A DNA stretch of 19,468 bases. Origin: an uncultured Collinsella sp. Lineage in GTDB: Bacteria; Actinomycetota; Coriobacteriia; Coriobacteriales; Coriobacteriaceae. Location: NCBI GenBank assembly GCA_900551365.1, contig URVZ01000026.1:1-19468 (forward strand), in the 5' to 3' direction. The notes below the pieces were generated by a model that saw nothing but the letters and a program-made list of their open reading frames with translations, was not told where the DNA came from and ran no database searches. Position numbers and translations under genes: made by a program. Shown in pieces: positions 12,759 to 19,468 of this stretch (position 1 is the stretch's first letter; each line of letters starts with the position of its first letter).

Positions 12759-14924
12759 CTATGCACGGGCGCATTCCGCAACGTGCGAATCGAGCCATTC
12801 GATATCCTCGGCAAGATGTGTCACGCCCAGATGGTGTTCACCCGGACACACCTCGTGCCGCAGGCCATCTCTGCGACCCAGTAACTTGTAGGCATCGCGC
12901 ACGATCTCGAGCTGCTCGTCAACATTTTTCAGCCCGCGCGAACCGTTCAGATGATCCTCTTCGCAGCTCTGCACCAACAGCGGGCGTGGCGCAATAAGCG
13001 AGGCAATATCGCCCATGTCGAGCAAGCGCCAAAGTCCGGGTGTGTAGTTGCAGCTGCAATTGCCGTTGAGGTGCAGCAGCGAATCATCGACACCGTACAG
13101 GTAGCCCGAGACAAACGTCTTGCATACGCGTGGGTCGAGCGCCGCCAGATACAGCGTCATGTATCCGCCGCCCGAAAAGCCAAAACAGCCCAGGTCGTCC
13201 ATGGCAATGTCGCCGCGCGCCTCTAGGTAATCGATCAGACGCATGTTATCCCAGGCGTTGAGACCCGCAACGGTAAGTCCCAGCGGCTCGGCCATGCGCG
13301 CCTGGTTTAGGCACGTGCCGCGCAGAAAGCTGTTCTCGTCATCGCCCTGGCCCTTCCAGTCACGACGGTATCCCCAACCGCGTGCGTCGGGGCAGACGGT
13401 CACGTAACCCATGCGTGCCAAACGCAGACCGTAGTCGTAATTGAACTTACGCACGGCATCATCGACCGCCGGCACGCCCGCAACACCGGCTACGCTTGCA
13501 GCACCCGCTCCCTGATGGCCATGCGGGCAGATATAGCAACACTTGCGGCCGCACGCATCGAGCTTAGGCGACTGCGGCTCGAGCAGGTAGAACGGCATCC
13601 AAACGTCGCGCTCCACCTGCAGCATCGCATGGGTGCGCACGATGCCGCCGGCAACCCGCACGCGGCTGAGCTCACGAATCTCAATCGGGACGCGGTCCAT
13701 AAGCGAAAGGCCCAAAACATCGTACAGACGAGTCCTGGTCGCAATCTTCCACGCCTCAAAATCTGCAGGAGTCTTGCCCGTAAAAGCAGCCGAACGTCCC
13801 TCGCGCTTCAGCCGGGCACGCAGCGCAGGCTCGTCTTCGCAGTACGTCTCGATGTGCACGGTGCGGCCATTGGCAGATAGCCCAGCCGTCTCAACCGCAT
13901 CACCGTCGCCGCCCTCGGGATCCCAGCCATCCCCACCGGCAAGCACCTGCTCGCGAGCGTACCCGGCGGCAGCCATCACATCGAGTTTATTTGCCCACGG
14001 CACCCAGTCGGTAGTATCACCCGCCGGCCCATGCAGGATTGCGCCAGCATACTGCGCGCAGCTGTGCGCCGCCGGCTTATTCCAATCCCACCAGCCTTCG
14101 CGCTTGATATGTCGCCCCAGCCAGCAATCGATCAGCACAGTTTGCGCCCATTCGCGCCAAGGACGACCCAGGTAGACCGAATCCGGCGCCACGCCATCCG
14201 GAGCTGTAAACGAACAGCCGTGGAACACAAATCCGTACGGCTCGCCTTTAGGCGTGGAGGCTGCCGTTACATACCCGTTGACATCCATATCGCGATTGAG
14301 CGAGCGAATCTCGCACCCCTCAAAGTAGGCACGCGCGCCGCCAAAGATAAAGTCGACATCGCCCTCGATCCGGCAACGTCGAAAATACTGGCGCCCCACC
14401 CGGCGCGGCGCATACTGTTTGGGTCCTATAAACCCGCCCGGTTTGGCCTCATGCGGCGGCAGCGGACCCAAAAACAGTGTGTCCTGGTGCCCCTTAATGC
14501 AGCAGGCATCGACAACCAGACGGTCGCCATCGGCATACAGGGCAATCGCCTGACCGACCTCGCGCCCATCGCCCGCATCGTTTTCGATCGTGAGGTTCTC
14601 GAGCCGTACGTCGTCGGCATCGACCAAAACGGTATAGGTCCTAAACGTGCCGAGCGTGCCGTCCACGCCCGAGCCGTCCTCCGAAGGCATCTTGGCACCC
14701 AGGCTGCCCACGATACGCACGCTGTCGGCCGTCTCTCCCTCAATCGTCACATGCGAGCGATGAATCTCGACCCGCTCGCGATACTCGCCCGGATCGACGC
14801 GAATCATCACCGGTTGCTCGGCATCCGGATAGAGCTGATCGGCTGCCGCCAAGGCATCGGAAATCGTTGGATACGCTCCTGCCGCAGCCCTCGAAACGCG
14901 CAGCGTATAGATACTTTCGCTCAT
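12759..14924 (-). CDS. Fusion of pectin methylesterase (CE8) and alpha/beta-hydrolase esterase
   Basis: This 721-residue two-domain protein has a pectin methylesterase beta-helix at residues 1 to about 330: GQAIAL with Gln125, GHQDTLF with Gln147/Asp148, GDVDFIFGG with Asp191, and YLGRPW with Arg254 and Trp256. These match the PME oxyanion glutamines, the general acid, the nucleophile and the arginine/tryptophan pair. After a linker (about 330-385, rich in Gly and Asp) comes an alpha/beta hydrolase domain of about 385-721. It has nucleophile Ser584 in GFSGGGY, an acid near SCEEDH (655-658) and His697/698 in GEHHLG, similar to abhydrolase_7 and acetyl-xylan-esterase-like proteins. No signal peptide is visible. 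The start ATG overlaps the stop of the preceding esterase gene (ATGA), showing translational coupling. The protein could remove methyl and acetyl esters from the same imported oligogalacturonide. Confidence 0.9.
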   Translation of the reverse strand: MSESIYTLRVSRAAAGAYPTISDALAAADQLYPDAEQPVMIRVDPGEYRERVEIHRSHVTIEGETADSVRIVGSLGAKMPSEDGSGVDGTLGTFRTYTVLVDADDVRLENLTIENDAGDGREVGQAIALYADGDRLVVDACCIKGHQDTLFLGPLPPHEAKPGGFIGPKQYAPRRVGRQYFRRCRIEGDVDFIFGGARAYFEGCEIRSLNRDMDVNGYVTAASTPKGEPYGFVFHGCSFTAPDGVAPDSVYLGRPWREWAQTVLIDCWLGRHIKREGWWDWNKPAAHSCAQYAGAILHGPAGDTTDWVPWANKLDVMAAAGYAREQVLAGGDGWDPEGGDGDAVETAGLSANGRTVHIETYCEDEPALRARLKREGRSAAFTGKTPADFEAWKIATRTRLYDVLGLSLMDRVPIEIRELSRVRVAGGIVRTHAMLQVERDVWMPFYLLEPQSPKLDACGRKCCYICPHGHQGAGAASVAGVAGVPAVDDAVRKFNYDYGLRLARMGYVTVCPDARGWGYRRDWKGQGDDENSFLRGTCLNQARMAEPLGLTVAGLNAWDNMRLIDYLEARGDIAMDDLGCFGFSGGGYMTLYLAALDPRVCKTFVSGYLYGVDDSLLHLNGNCSCNYTPGLWRLLDMGDIASLIAPRPLLVQSCEEDHLNGSRGLKNVDEQLEIVRDAYKLLGRRDGLRHEVCPGEHHLGVTHLAEDIEWLDSHVAECARA

Positions 14925-15730
14925 CGTCCATCACGCTCCCAGGAAGCGAACTGTTCAGGCCAGCCCTGAACTTGTGGCTGAATATGCTCGGCGCAGCCCT
15001 TAAATGCCGTTAGGGCCGTGGCGAGCGATGCCCCATGCTTTCCATGCGGAAAGACATGTAGGCTAAAGCCAATCCCGTGGTCGGCAAGAGCCTGCGCAAG
15101 AAGGAGGCTATTTTGAACTGGTACCGATGCATCCTCGGCGGTATGCCACAAGAACGTACGGGGGAAGCCCTCGCCCACCATATTCTCGATCGACAACTTT
15201 TGAGCCAAAGCGCCATCGGCACCCGTTAGGTGTTCAAATGAACCACGATGAGCATAGGCCCCCGAGCTTACGACCGGATAGCCCAAGCAAAGTGCGTCAG
15301 GCCGAATCGACTCAGGAGATGCCGCAATCGACTCTGCAAGCCAGGGTTGGTCCCAAAGCGCCCCGAGCAAGCCAACTAGATGCCCACCGGCCGAAAAACC
15401 CATGACCGTAATCCGATCAGGATCGACACAGTACTCTGCCGCATGGCCTCGGACGGTATCGACCGCCCGCGCGAGTTCTTGCAATGCCAGCGGATAGACA
15501 GCCGGAGCAACCGAGTAGTTCAGCACAAACGCTTGGTAGCCCATCGCCAACAAACGGAGCGCTACCGGCTCGCCTTCGCGCGGCGAAACGTGATCGTAGC
15601 CGCCTCCTGGCACGACCACAACTGCAGGCAGCGGTTTTAAAGCATAAGCATCTTCGGTCGGGGCAAAAACATAAGACGTAATCGTGGCAGACGAGCCATC
15701 GACCCCGACAGGAATCGTTTTATTGAGCAT
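14921..15730 (-). CDS. Alpha/beta-hydrolase esterase (acetylesterase-like)
   Basis: This 269-residue cytoplasmic alpha/beta hydrolase is of the bacterial acetyl-/feruloyl-esterase type found in plant-polysaccharide loci. It has an oxyanion motif VVPGGGYDHVSPREGE, the nucleophile elbow GFSAGG (Ser113), an acid Asp200 in HTAEDASVP and a final His232 in PHGKHG. ATG 15730 has AAAGGGA upstream; an open frame extends to 15781 but without a ribosome site. Its last codons overlap the start of the methylesterase fusion by four bases, so the two proteins are probably made in equal amounts. Pectin or rhamnogalacturonan deacetylation is inferred from context; the sequence alone only shows a carboxylesterase. 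Confidence 0.85.
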   Translation of the reverse strand: MLNKTIPVGVDGSSATITSYVFAPTEDAYALKPLPAVVVVPGGGYDHVSPREGEPVALRLLAMGYQAFVLNYSVAPAVYPLALQELARAVDTVRGHAAEYCVDPDRITVMGFSAGGHLVGLLGALWDQPWLAESIAASPESIRPDALCLGYPVVSSGAYAHRGSFEHLTGADGALAQKLSIENMVGEGFPRTFLWHTAEDASVPVQNSLLLAQALADHGIGFSLHVFPHGKHGASLATALTAFKGCAEHIQPQVQGWPEQFASWERDGR

Positions 15731-15783
15731 GTATTCCCTTTCACCATGATGCGTAGCGCAGCGCACACGGCCGTATCGCACAA

Positions 15784-15818
15784 GGGCTGCATTGCCGATT
15801 TATCCGACAATGCAGCCC
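15784..15818 (-). terminator. Strong hairpin between GH28 and esterase genes (partial terminator or processing site)
   Basis: GGGCTGCATTG (15784-15794) pairs perfectly with CAATGCAGCCC (15808-15818), an 11-bp stem 17 bases beyond the GH28 stop. On the minus strand only TTGTG follows, so termination would be incomplete. It may set the ratio of GH28 to downstream esterases or protect the GH28 mRNA 3' end. Confidence 0.45.
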
Positions 15819-15834
15819 TGGTCATCAACCCGAG

Positions 15835-17430
15835 TTAGGAACGGACAACCTTGTCGACGTTCTGGAGCTGCAGCTCCTCGCCGTCCTGGCCCTCGATCAC
15901 CACATTTTGCAGGTCGAGCACCTTGACGTTTTGCGCAATGATGCCCTGACGCACCATGGGCTCAACGCCGCAGGCCATGGCCGGGACAAAGGGCTCGGCA
16001 TCGTCGGCAAAGGTCACGTGAACGTCTTGGAACGTCAGACGCGTCACCTTGCTCTCGGGCAGACCCGTGATATAGGCCGCGGCAGCATGGCAGTTGGTGG
16101 CCTCGATATCGCAAAACGTCGTGGCACCAAAGCCGGGCGTGCGGTCGTCGACAGGCAGCGTCTCGCGAGACTGCACGTAATCGGTCTTGCCGTCCTTGTC
16201 GCAGAAGTAGAAGGAGTTGACCACGAAGGGCGTGAGCACCTCATCCATGCGAATGTGCTCAAAGGTAATGCCCTCGTTGACGGCATCCTTGCCGCGCCCG
16301 CGGCGGGTCTTGACGCGCAGGCCGCGGTCGGTGCGCTCAAAGAGGCACTTGCTCACGGTAAGGTCCTTGATGCCGCCGGCAGCCTCTGAACCCAGGACCA
16401 CGGCGCCGTGACCATCGTGCATGTAGCAGTGAGAGATCAGCACGTCGTGCATGGCGGGACGAAGCTCGGGCTCAATGCCCAGCTTGCCGCTCTTGATGGC
16501 GATGCAGTCGTCGCCCACCGAGAACTGACAGCCAAGGATGCGGACAAAGCCGCAGCTCTCGGGATCGAAACCGTCGGTGTTGTGGGAGTTCTTGGGGCCC
16601 TCGATGGACAGGCAGAGCGCATCGACGTGCTCGCACAGGATGGGGTGGATGTTCCACGCCGGGCTGTTGCGGACGGTGAAGCCGGCCAAGCTCACGTTTT
16701 GGCACTCGGACAGGAAAATCATGCGCGGGCGGGCGACCTCGCGGCCCTCCTCAGGACGAAAGATGTTCTTAAAGTCCTTGTTCCACCAGTTGTCCTCGGC
16801 AAAATCAGTCTGACCGTCGATCGCGCCGCGACCATAGATGCACACGTCGTGCACGCTCAGACCCGTAAAGGTAGAGCAGTATGTCGAGAAGCTCTCGCCC
16901 TCCCAGCGGCCCAGGGGCAGCATATCGGTGCCAGCATACCCAGCACCCTCGTCGCCCATGACCGTACCGGGGATGTAGGCAAGCGCCGCACGATCGTGGC
17001 GAGCCAGCAGCACCGCTCCCTCGGCGAGCTCGATGTTGATATTGCTCTTAAGGAAGAGGGACTTGATACGATAGCTGCCGGCGGGAATCAGCACGCGCCC
17101 GTCCTTGGGACAGGCCATGATGGCAGCCTGGATGTTGGTGGTGTCATCATGCTCGGCATCGCCCTTGGCGCCACAGTCGCGAACGTTGATGGTAAAAGGC
17201 TCAGCCGGCGTGGTGACACCTACGCTCAGCTCACGCTCGCCACAAACAAAACGAACCAGGTTGCGCTTGCCGGGGGTCAGGCCGTCGAGATAGGTCTCGA
17301 CCGTATTCGTGGTACCGGCGGGCTCGTCGTTGACAAAGATCTCCCACGTATCGGCACAGGTAAAGTAGCCGCCGTCGTCAAGCTCGATCACGGCCGCGCG
17401 GGCGTTGCGCCAGATAACGTTCGTCTCCAT
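15835..17430 (-). CDS. GH28 polygalacturonase, exo-type, with N-terminal Fn3-like domain
   Basis: This 531-residue protein has an N-terminal beta-rich domain (about 1-78, ending LTPGKRNLVRF..., fibronectin-III-like), then a GH28 right-handed beta-helix. Catalytic motifs are NTDGFD (284-289, Asp286), GDDCIAIKSG (Asp307, Asp308), DGHGAVVLGSE (His341) and RVKT (372-375). The Fn3-like start and the GHGAVVLGSEAAGGI form resemble bacterial exo-polygalacturonases, which trim mono- or digalacturonate from chain ends, rather than secreted endo-enzymes. ATG 17430 has AGGGAG upstream. There is no signal peptide. It is the first gene after the transporter terminator; a −10-like TACAAT lies about 35 bases before the start, so it may have its own promoter or depend on read-through. 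Rhamnogalacturonan hydrolase activity is the main alternative. Confidence 0.9.
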   Translation of the reverse strand: METNVIWRNARAAVIELDDGGYFTCADTWEIFVNDEPAGTTNTVETYLDGLTPGKRNLVRFVCGERELSVGVTTPAEPFTINVRDCGAKGDAEHDDTTNIQAAIMACPKDGRVLIPAGSYRIKSLFLKSNINIELAEGAVLLARHDRAALAYIPGTVMGDEGAGYAGTDMLPLGRWEGESFSTYCSTFTGLSVHDVCIYGRGAIDGQTDFAEDNWWNKDFKNIFRPEEGREVARPRMIFLSECQNVSLAGFTVRNSPAWNIHPILCEHVDALCLSIEGPKNSHNTDGFDPESCGFVRILGCQFSVGDDCIAIKSGKLGIEPELRPAMHDVLISHCYMHDGHGAVVLGSEAAGGIKDLTVSKCLFERTDRGLRVKTRRGRGKDAVNEGITFEHIRMDEVLTPFVVNSFYFCDKDGKTDYVQSRETLPVDDRTPGFGATTFCDIEATNCHAAAAYITGLPESKVTRLTFQDVHVTFADDAEPFVPAMACGVEPMVRQGIIAQNVKVLDLQNVVIEGQDGEELQLQNVDKVVRS

Positions 17431-17477
17431 GGATTTCTCCCTCAAAAAGATGCTCTAAAGGCAAATTGTACGCTGTT

Positions 17478-17522
17478 GAAAAAGGGCCGTGCCTGCCGGC
17501 GTAATTCCGGTGGCACGGCCCT
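17478..17522 (-). terminator. Intrinsic terminator after the GPH transporter gene
   Basis: GGGCCGTGCC (17484-17493) and GGCACGGCCC (17512-17521) form a perfect 10-bp stem, and an inner CCGG/CCGG pair extends it. On the minus strand TTTTT (complement of 17479-17483) follows. It separates the transporter from GH28, which is 54 bases further on. Confidence 0.9.
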
Positions 17523-17545
17523 GTGATTTGGACGATATGTCGGCC

Positions 17546-19105
17546 TTACTCGGCGGGGGTTACGCTACCGTCCTGGAAGCCAACGTTGTTGTGGGCAAAG
17601 CAGTCCTCGTACTTGAAGCCGGAGAGCTCCTCGCAAAGCGCCTTGACCTCGGGCTTGACGTCGGCCATCTTGCCGCCCTCCTTGACGCGGCGGATCTCGT
17701 CGCAAAGGACGTCGCACTGCTCCTTGTCGATCTTGATGCCGCGGGCAAGGACAGCCGCGAGCAGGAAGAAGCCGGCGCAGCCGATGAGCATGTAGCCGCA
17801 GATGTACAGAGGCACGGTGGCGGGCTGGGTCACAGCGTCGCTGTTGCCGGCGGTCTGAATGAAGCCGGAGGCAGCAAGGACGATGGCCCATGCGTTAACG
17901 GCGATAGCCTGGGCGATCTGCTGGCAGAGCTGCTGAGCGGAGCTGTAGATGCCCTCGCGACGACGCAGGGTGATAAGTTCATCGACATCGGGGATGTAGT
18001 TGAGCAGAACATCGGGCAGATACTGGAAGCCGACGTAGAAGAACTTCCAGATGGCGAAGATGATGGGGTAGGCGATCATGGCGATGGCGACCGTGGAGGT
18101 GCCGTTGATCTGACCAAAGGCGAAGTAGTTGTAGGCGATGATGCACGCAGCGCAACCGACATTTGCGAGGTACCAAGACTTGTGGAAGCCCTTCTTGGCC
18201 ATGAGGGCGACCCAGATGGCGGTGCAGACGATAGCGACGACCTTGCCAGGCATCTCCATCACGGACTCGTAGGACTTAGGAATCTGCAGGCAGTAGACGA
18301 TGAAGAAGGACAGGCAGGCAGACCAGCAGGCAGCAGCGAGCTTCGTGGAGACCTGTGCGTACAGGACCTTGCGGAAGGACTTGTTGCGGAAGGTGGAGAT
18401 AACGTCGATGAAGAACTTCTTGATACCCTCGCCGACGCTCTCGATCTTCTCCTGAGCGACCTCCTCGGGGGTGTGCTCCCACGTGGACAGGTACACACAA
18501 AGCAGCGAGATTGCCATGACCGAAGCGTTGACCGTAGCGATGATGAAGTAGCTGAACGGGTTGGTCTCGCCGAAGGTGCCAAAGCCGAAGCCCACAAGTG
18601 CAGCCATCAGGAAGCCGGCGGCGTTACCAAAGAGATGCTTGTAGCCGGTGAGGTACGTACGCTCCTTAAAGTCGTCGGTCATCTCGATGGTAAGCGGCGA
18701 CAGGTTGGCGGTGCAGAACGTGTACGCGACGTTGTAGATCAGGTACAGCACAAAGTAGTACGGGAAGCCAAACGGCGTAGCCACGAAGATGAGCGGCTCG
18801 GCGATCATCATCGGGATGGCCAGCAAGATCCAGAAACGACGACGACCAAAGATGCGGCCAATCTTGGTGGCATAGAAGTTATCGGCCACAAAGCCCATCA
18901 GCGGGCAAAGAATGGCGTTGACATAGATGGCAAACGAGCTGATCAGTGCAGCCTCGCCTGCGGACAGGCCACACTCCGTGGACAGGAACAGCACCATGTA
19001 GCTGTGCGTAAAGGTCAGGGCACCGGAATTGAGCATACCGCCCATACCAAAGCCCAAGCGCGTCCAGAATGTGATCTTACGCTTTTTTCCGATCTTATTA
19101 GTCAT
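17546..19105 (-). CDS. GPH-family sugar:cation symporter (probable pectic-oligosaccharide/uronide importer)
   Basis: This 519-residue polytopic membrane protein of the glycoside-pentoside-hexuronide:cation symporter family (MFS superfamily, as MelB, XynB, UidB) has about 12 hydrophobic segments. The N-terminus is WTRLGFGMGGMLNSGALTFT, the loop MGFVADNFYATKIGRIFGRRRFWI is the conserved helix 2-3 loop, and ANLSPLTIEMTDDFKERTYLTGY matches the helix 4-5 region. The C-terminal tail (about 60 residues from KIDKEQ) is hydrophilic and cytoplasmic. ATG 19105 has GAGGGAG upstream. It is the first pectin gene, followed by a strong terminator, and preceded by a promoter with operators over −35 and +1. 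Family members carry mono- to oligosaccharides and uronides; the enzymes encoded beside it suggest oligogalacturonides or rhamnogalacturonan oligomers. Confidence 0.88.
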   Translation of the reverse strand: MTNKIGKKRKITFWTRLGFGMGGMLNSGALTFTHSYMVLFLSTECGLSAGEAALISSFAIYVNAILCPLMGFVADNFYATKIGRIFGRRRFWILLAIPMMIAEPLIFVATPFGFPYYFVLYLIYNVAYTFCTANLSPLTIEMTDDFKERTYLTGYKHLFGNAAGFLMAALVGFGFGTFGETNPFSYFIIATVNASVMAISLLCVYLSTWEHTPEEVAQEKIESVGEGIKKFFIDVISTFRNKSFRKVLYAQVSTKLAAACWSACLSFFIVYCLQIPKSYESVMEMPGKVVAIVCTAIWVALMAKKGFHKSWYLANVGCAACIIAYNYFAFGQINGTSTVAIAMIAYPIIFAIWKFFYVGFQYLPDVLLNYIPDVDELITLRRREGIYSSAQQLCQQIAQAIAVNAWAIVLAASGFIQTAGNSDAVTQPATVPLYICGYMLIGCAGFFLLAAVLARGIKIDKEQCDVLCDEIRRVKEGGKMADVKPEVKALCEELSGFKYEDCFAHNNVGFQDGSVTPAE

Positions 19106-19128
19106 CGAGCTCCCTCTCTTTTCTCGAT

Positions 19129-19145
19129 TGTCTTGCAGCAAGACA
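19129..19145. other. Short inverted repeat in the transporter leader
   Basis: TGTCTTG and CAAGACA are perfect 7-bp arms around CAG, in the 5' leader of the GPH gene and near its ribosome-binding site. It could be a small leader hairpin or a binding site. Confidence 0.3.
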
Positions 19146-19184
19146 TTGGAGTCCACACTGACATCTGTCTGCCCAGCGTTCAGG

Positions 19185-19196
19185 GTGAACGTTTAG
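19185..19196. promoter_or_regulatory. LacI-type operator over the transporter transcription start
   Basis: GTGAACGTTTAG carries the shared TGAACGTT core and lies directly downstream of the putative −10 box, covering +1. Its centre is 40 bases from that of the operator at 19225-19236. Confidence 0.55.
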
Positions 19197-19200
19197 TTAG

Positions 19201-19229
19201 ATTATGCGCGATTGCTTACGACAGGTGAA
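19201..19229 (-). promoter_or_regulatory. Putative promoter of the GPH transporter gene
   Basis: On the minus strand TTCACC (complement of 19224-19229) and CATAAT (complement of 19201-19206) are spaced by 17 bases. The −35-like hexamer is part of the operator, as at the GH105 promoter. Confidence 0.4.
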
Positions 19230-19236
19230 CGTTCAC
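19225..19236. promoter_or_regulatory. LacI-type operator over the transporter −35 region
   Basis: GTGAACGTTCAC is a perfect 12-bp palindrome identical to 4360-4371 upstream of the SDR gene. It overlaps the putative −35 of the GPH promoter. Confidence 0.65.
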
Positions 19237-19413
19237 TTGAATAATATCCTTGAACGGTCGATTTTTACCGCTGAACGGACACAATTGAGATCCTCACACC
19301 TATTTTCTGCTGGTAAGGGTGCCATGCTGGACAGCCATGAGATAGGTGAACGTTTATCAGATTTTCCAACATATTCACTTAACCACGAAACGAAAAAGCC
19401 CCGCCGGGAACAC
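19237..19413. other. Gene-free stretch upstream of the transporter
   Basis: No gene is supported here or anywhere between 19106 and the window end (363 bases). The segment holds TGAACGG half-sites at 19251-19257 and 19272-19278 and a seventh operator, GTGAACGTTTAT, at 19346-19357. The last is too far upstream (over 120 bases) to act directly on the GPH promoter, so it may serve looping or an unseen transcript reading right. Confidence 0.5.
19346..19357. promoter_or_regulatory. Distal LacI-type operator-like site
   Basis: GTGAACGTTTAT has the same TGAACGTT core and flanking G. Its centre is 121 bases from that of the operator at 19225-19236. Confidence 0.45.
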
Positions 19414-19468
19414 TGAACTGCCTCCCATTTCTTGGACATGAGAAATGGGAGGCTTTCTTTATGCGCGT
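19414..19468 (+). terminator. Terminator-like hairpin, inverted right copy of the 29-81 repeat
   Basis: The 13-bp stem GCCTCCCATTTCT/AGAAATGGGAGGC is followed on the plus strand by TTTCTTT. The segment is the reverse complement of 29-81: 43 bases match exactly, then one inserted C and one substitution. No plus-strand gene ends here, so what it terminates is unclear; it may end an unseen transcript from the 19.2-19.4 kb region or be a transplanted copy. Confidence 0.65.

Noticed and set aside
17416..17427. Operator-like GATAACGTTCGT at the GH28 start
   Set aside because: It lies within codons 2-5 of GH28 and lacks the conserved TGAA/TTCA half on one side; likely coding coincidence. The same applies to TGAACGTC near 16019.
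16408..17526. 372-codon open frame on the plus strand
   Set aside because: Antisense to GH28, whose catalytic motifs are intact; no ribosome site or motif supports it.
17489..19228. 579-codon open frame on the plus strand
   Set aside because: Antisense shadow of the GPH transporter; it runs through the transporter terminator and its translation has no domain.
19395..19413. AAAAAGCCCCGCCGGG next to the right-end hairpin as a second terminator
   Set aside because: The T-run is present on the minus strand but only a three-pair stem can form; at best a remnant.
1..19468. Mobile-element, phage, CRISPR, tRNA or rRNA content
   Set aside because: No transposase, integrase, spaced direct-repeat array or RNA-gene signature was seen by eye on either strand; the cluster may still be acquired, but nothing inside proves it.

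Overview
The window looks like an accessory carbohydrate-utilisation locus from a GC-rich gut actinobacterium, most likely Coriobacteriia and plausibly Collinsella. That assignment is inferred from base composition, codon use and gene content; there is no rRNA or marker gene to prove it. There are 13 protein-coding genes and no tRNA, rRNA, CRISPR array, transposase or integrase.

Layout. (1) Positions 36-3389, minus strand: a GntP-family sugar-acid permease followed by an IlvD/Edd-family sugar-acid dehydratase, ending in a strong terminator. (2) 3390-3623: a divergent regulatory region with several TCTGATG-type sites, then a FadR/GntR regulator on the plus strand (3624-4316). (3) 4477-6159, plus strand: an SDR oxidoreductase (DhuD/KduD-like) and an RpiB-fold isomerase (DhuI-like). 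They are separated by a 231-base gap with two large palindromic elements and end in a bidirectional terminator. (4) 6297-9664, minus strand: an Old-Yellow-Enzyme/2,4-dienoyl-CoA-reductase-type flavoprotein and a GltD-like FAD/[4Fe-4S] oxidoreductase. (5) 9768-19105, minus strand: a pectin cluster in transcription order of GPH sugar:cation symporter, GH28 exo-polygalacturonase-like enzyme, alpha/beta esterase, a pectin methylesterase fused to a second alpha/beta esterase, SGNH esterase, GH105 unsaturated-uronyl hydrolase, and a TIM-barrel sugar isomerase/epimerase.

How it fits together (inference from families and context). The GPH symporter imports pectic oligosaccharides. None of the esterases or hydrolases has a visible signal peptide, so methyl and acetyl groups and then the galacturonate chain would be removed in the cytoplasm. 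GH105 releases the unsaturated end residue, which becomes 5-keto-4-deoxyuronate; the DhuI-like isomerase and DhuD-like reductase would convert it to 2-keto-3-deoxygluconate (KDG). The GntP/IlvD pair probably feeds another aldonate or sugar acid to a 2-keto-3-deoxy acid. KDG kinase and KDPG aldolase are not in the window.

Regulation. A GTGAACGTTCAC-type palindrome, typical of LacI-family operators, occurs seven times, only in front of the SDR gene, the GH105 gene and the GPH transporter gene. No LacI-family gene is in the window. The most unusual non-coding features are two 63-bp palindromic elements of equal length, a symmetric 96-base palindrome, a 38-base palindrome centred on an operator, and two inverted copies of one terminator-like repeat at the two window ends.
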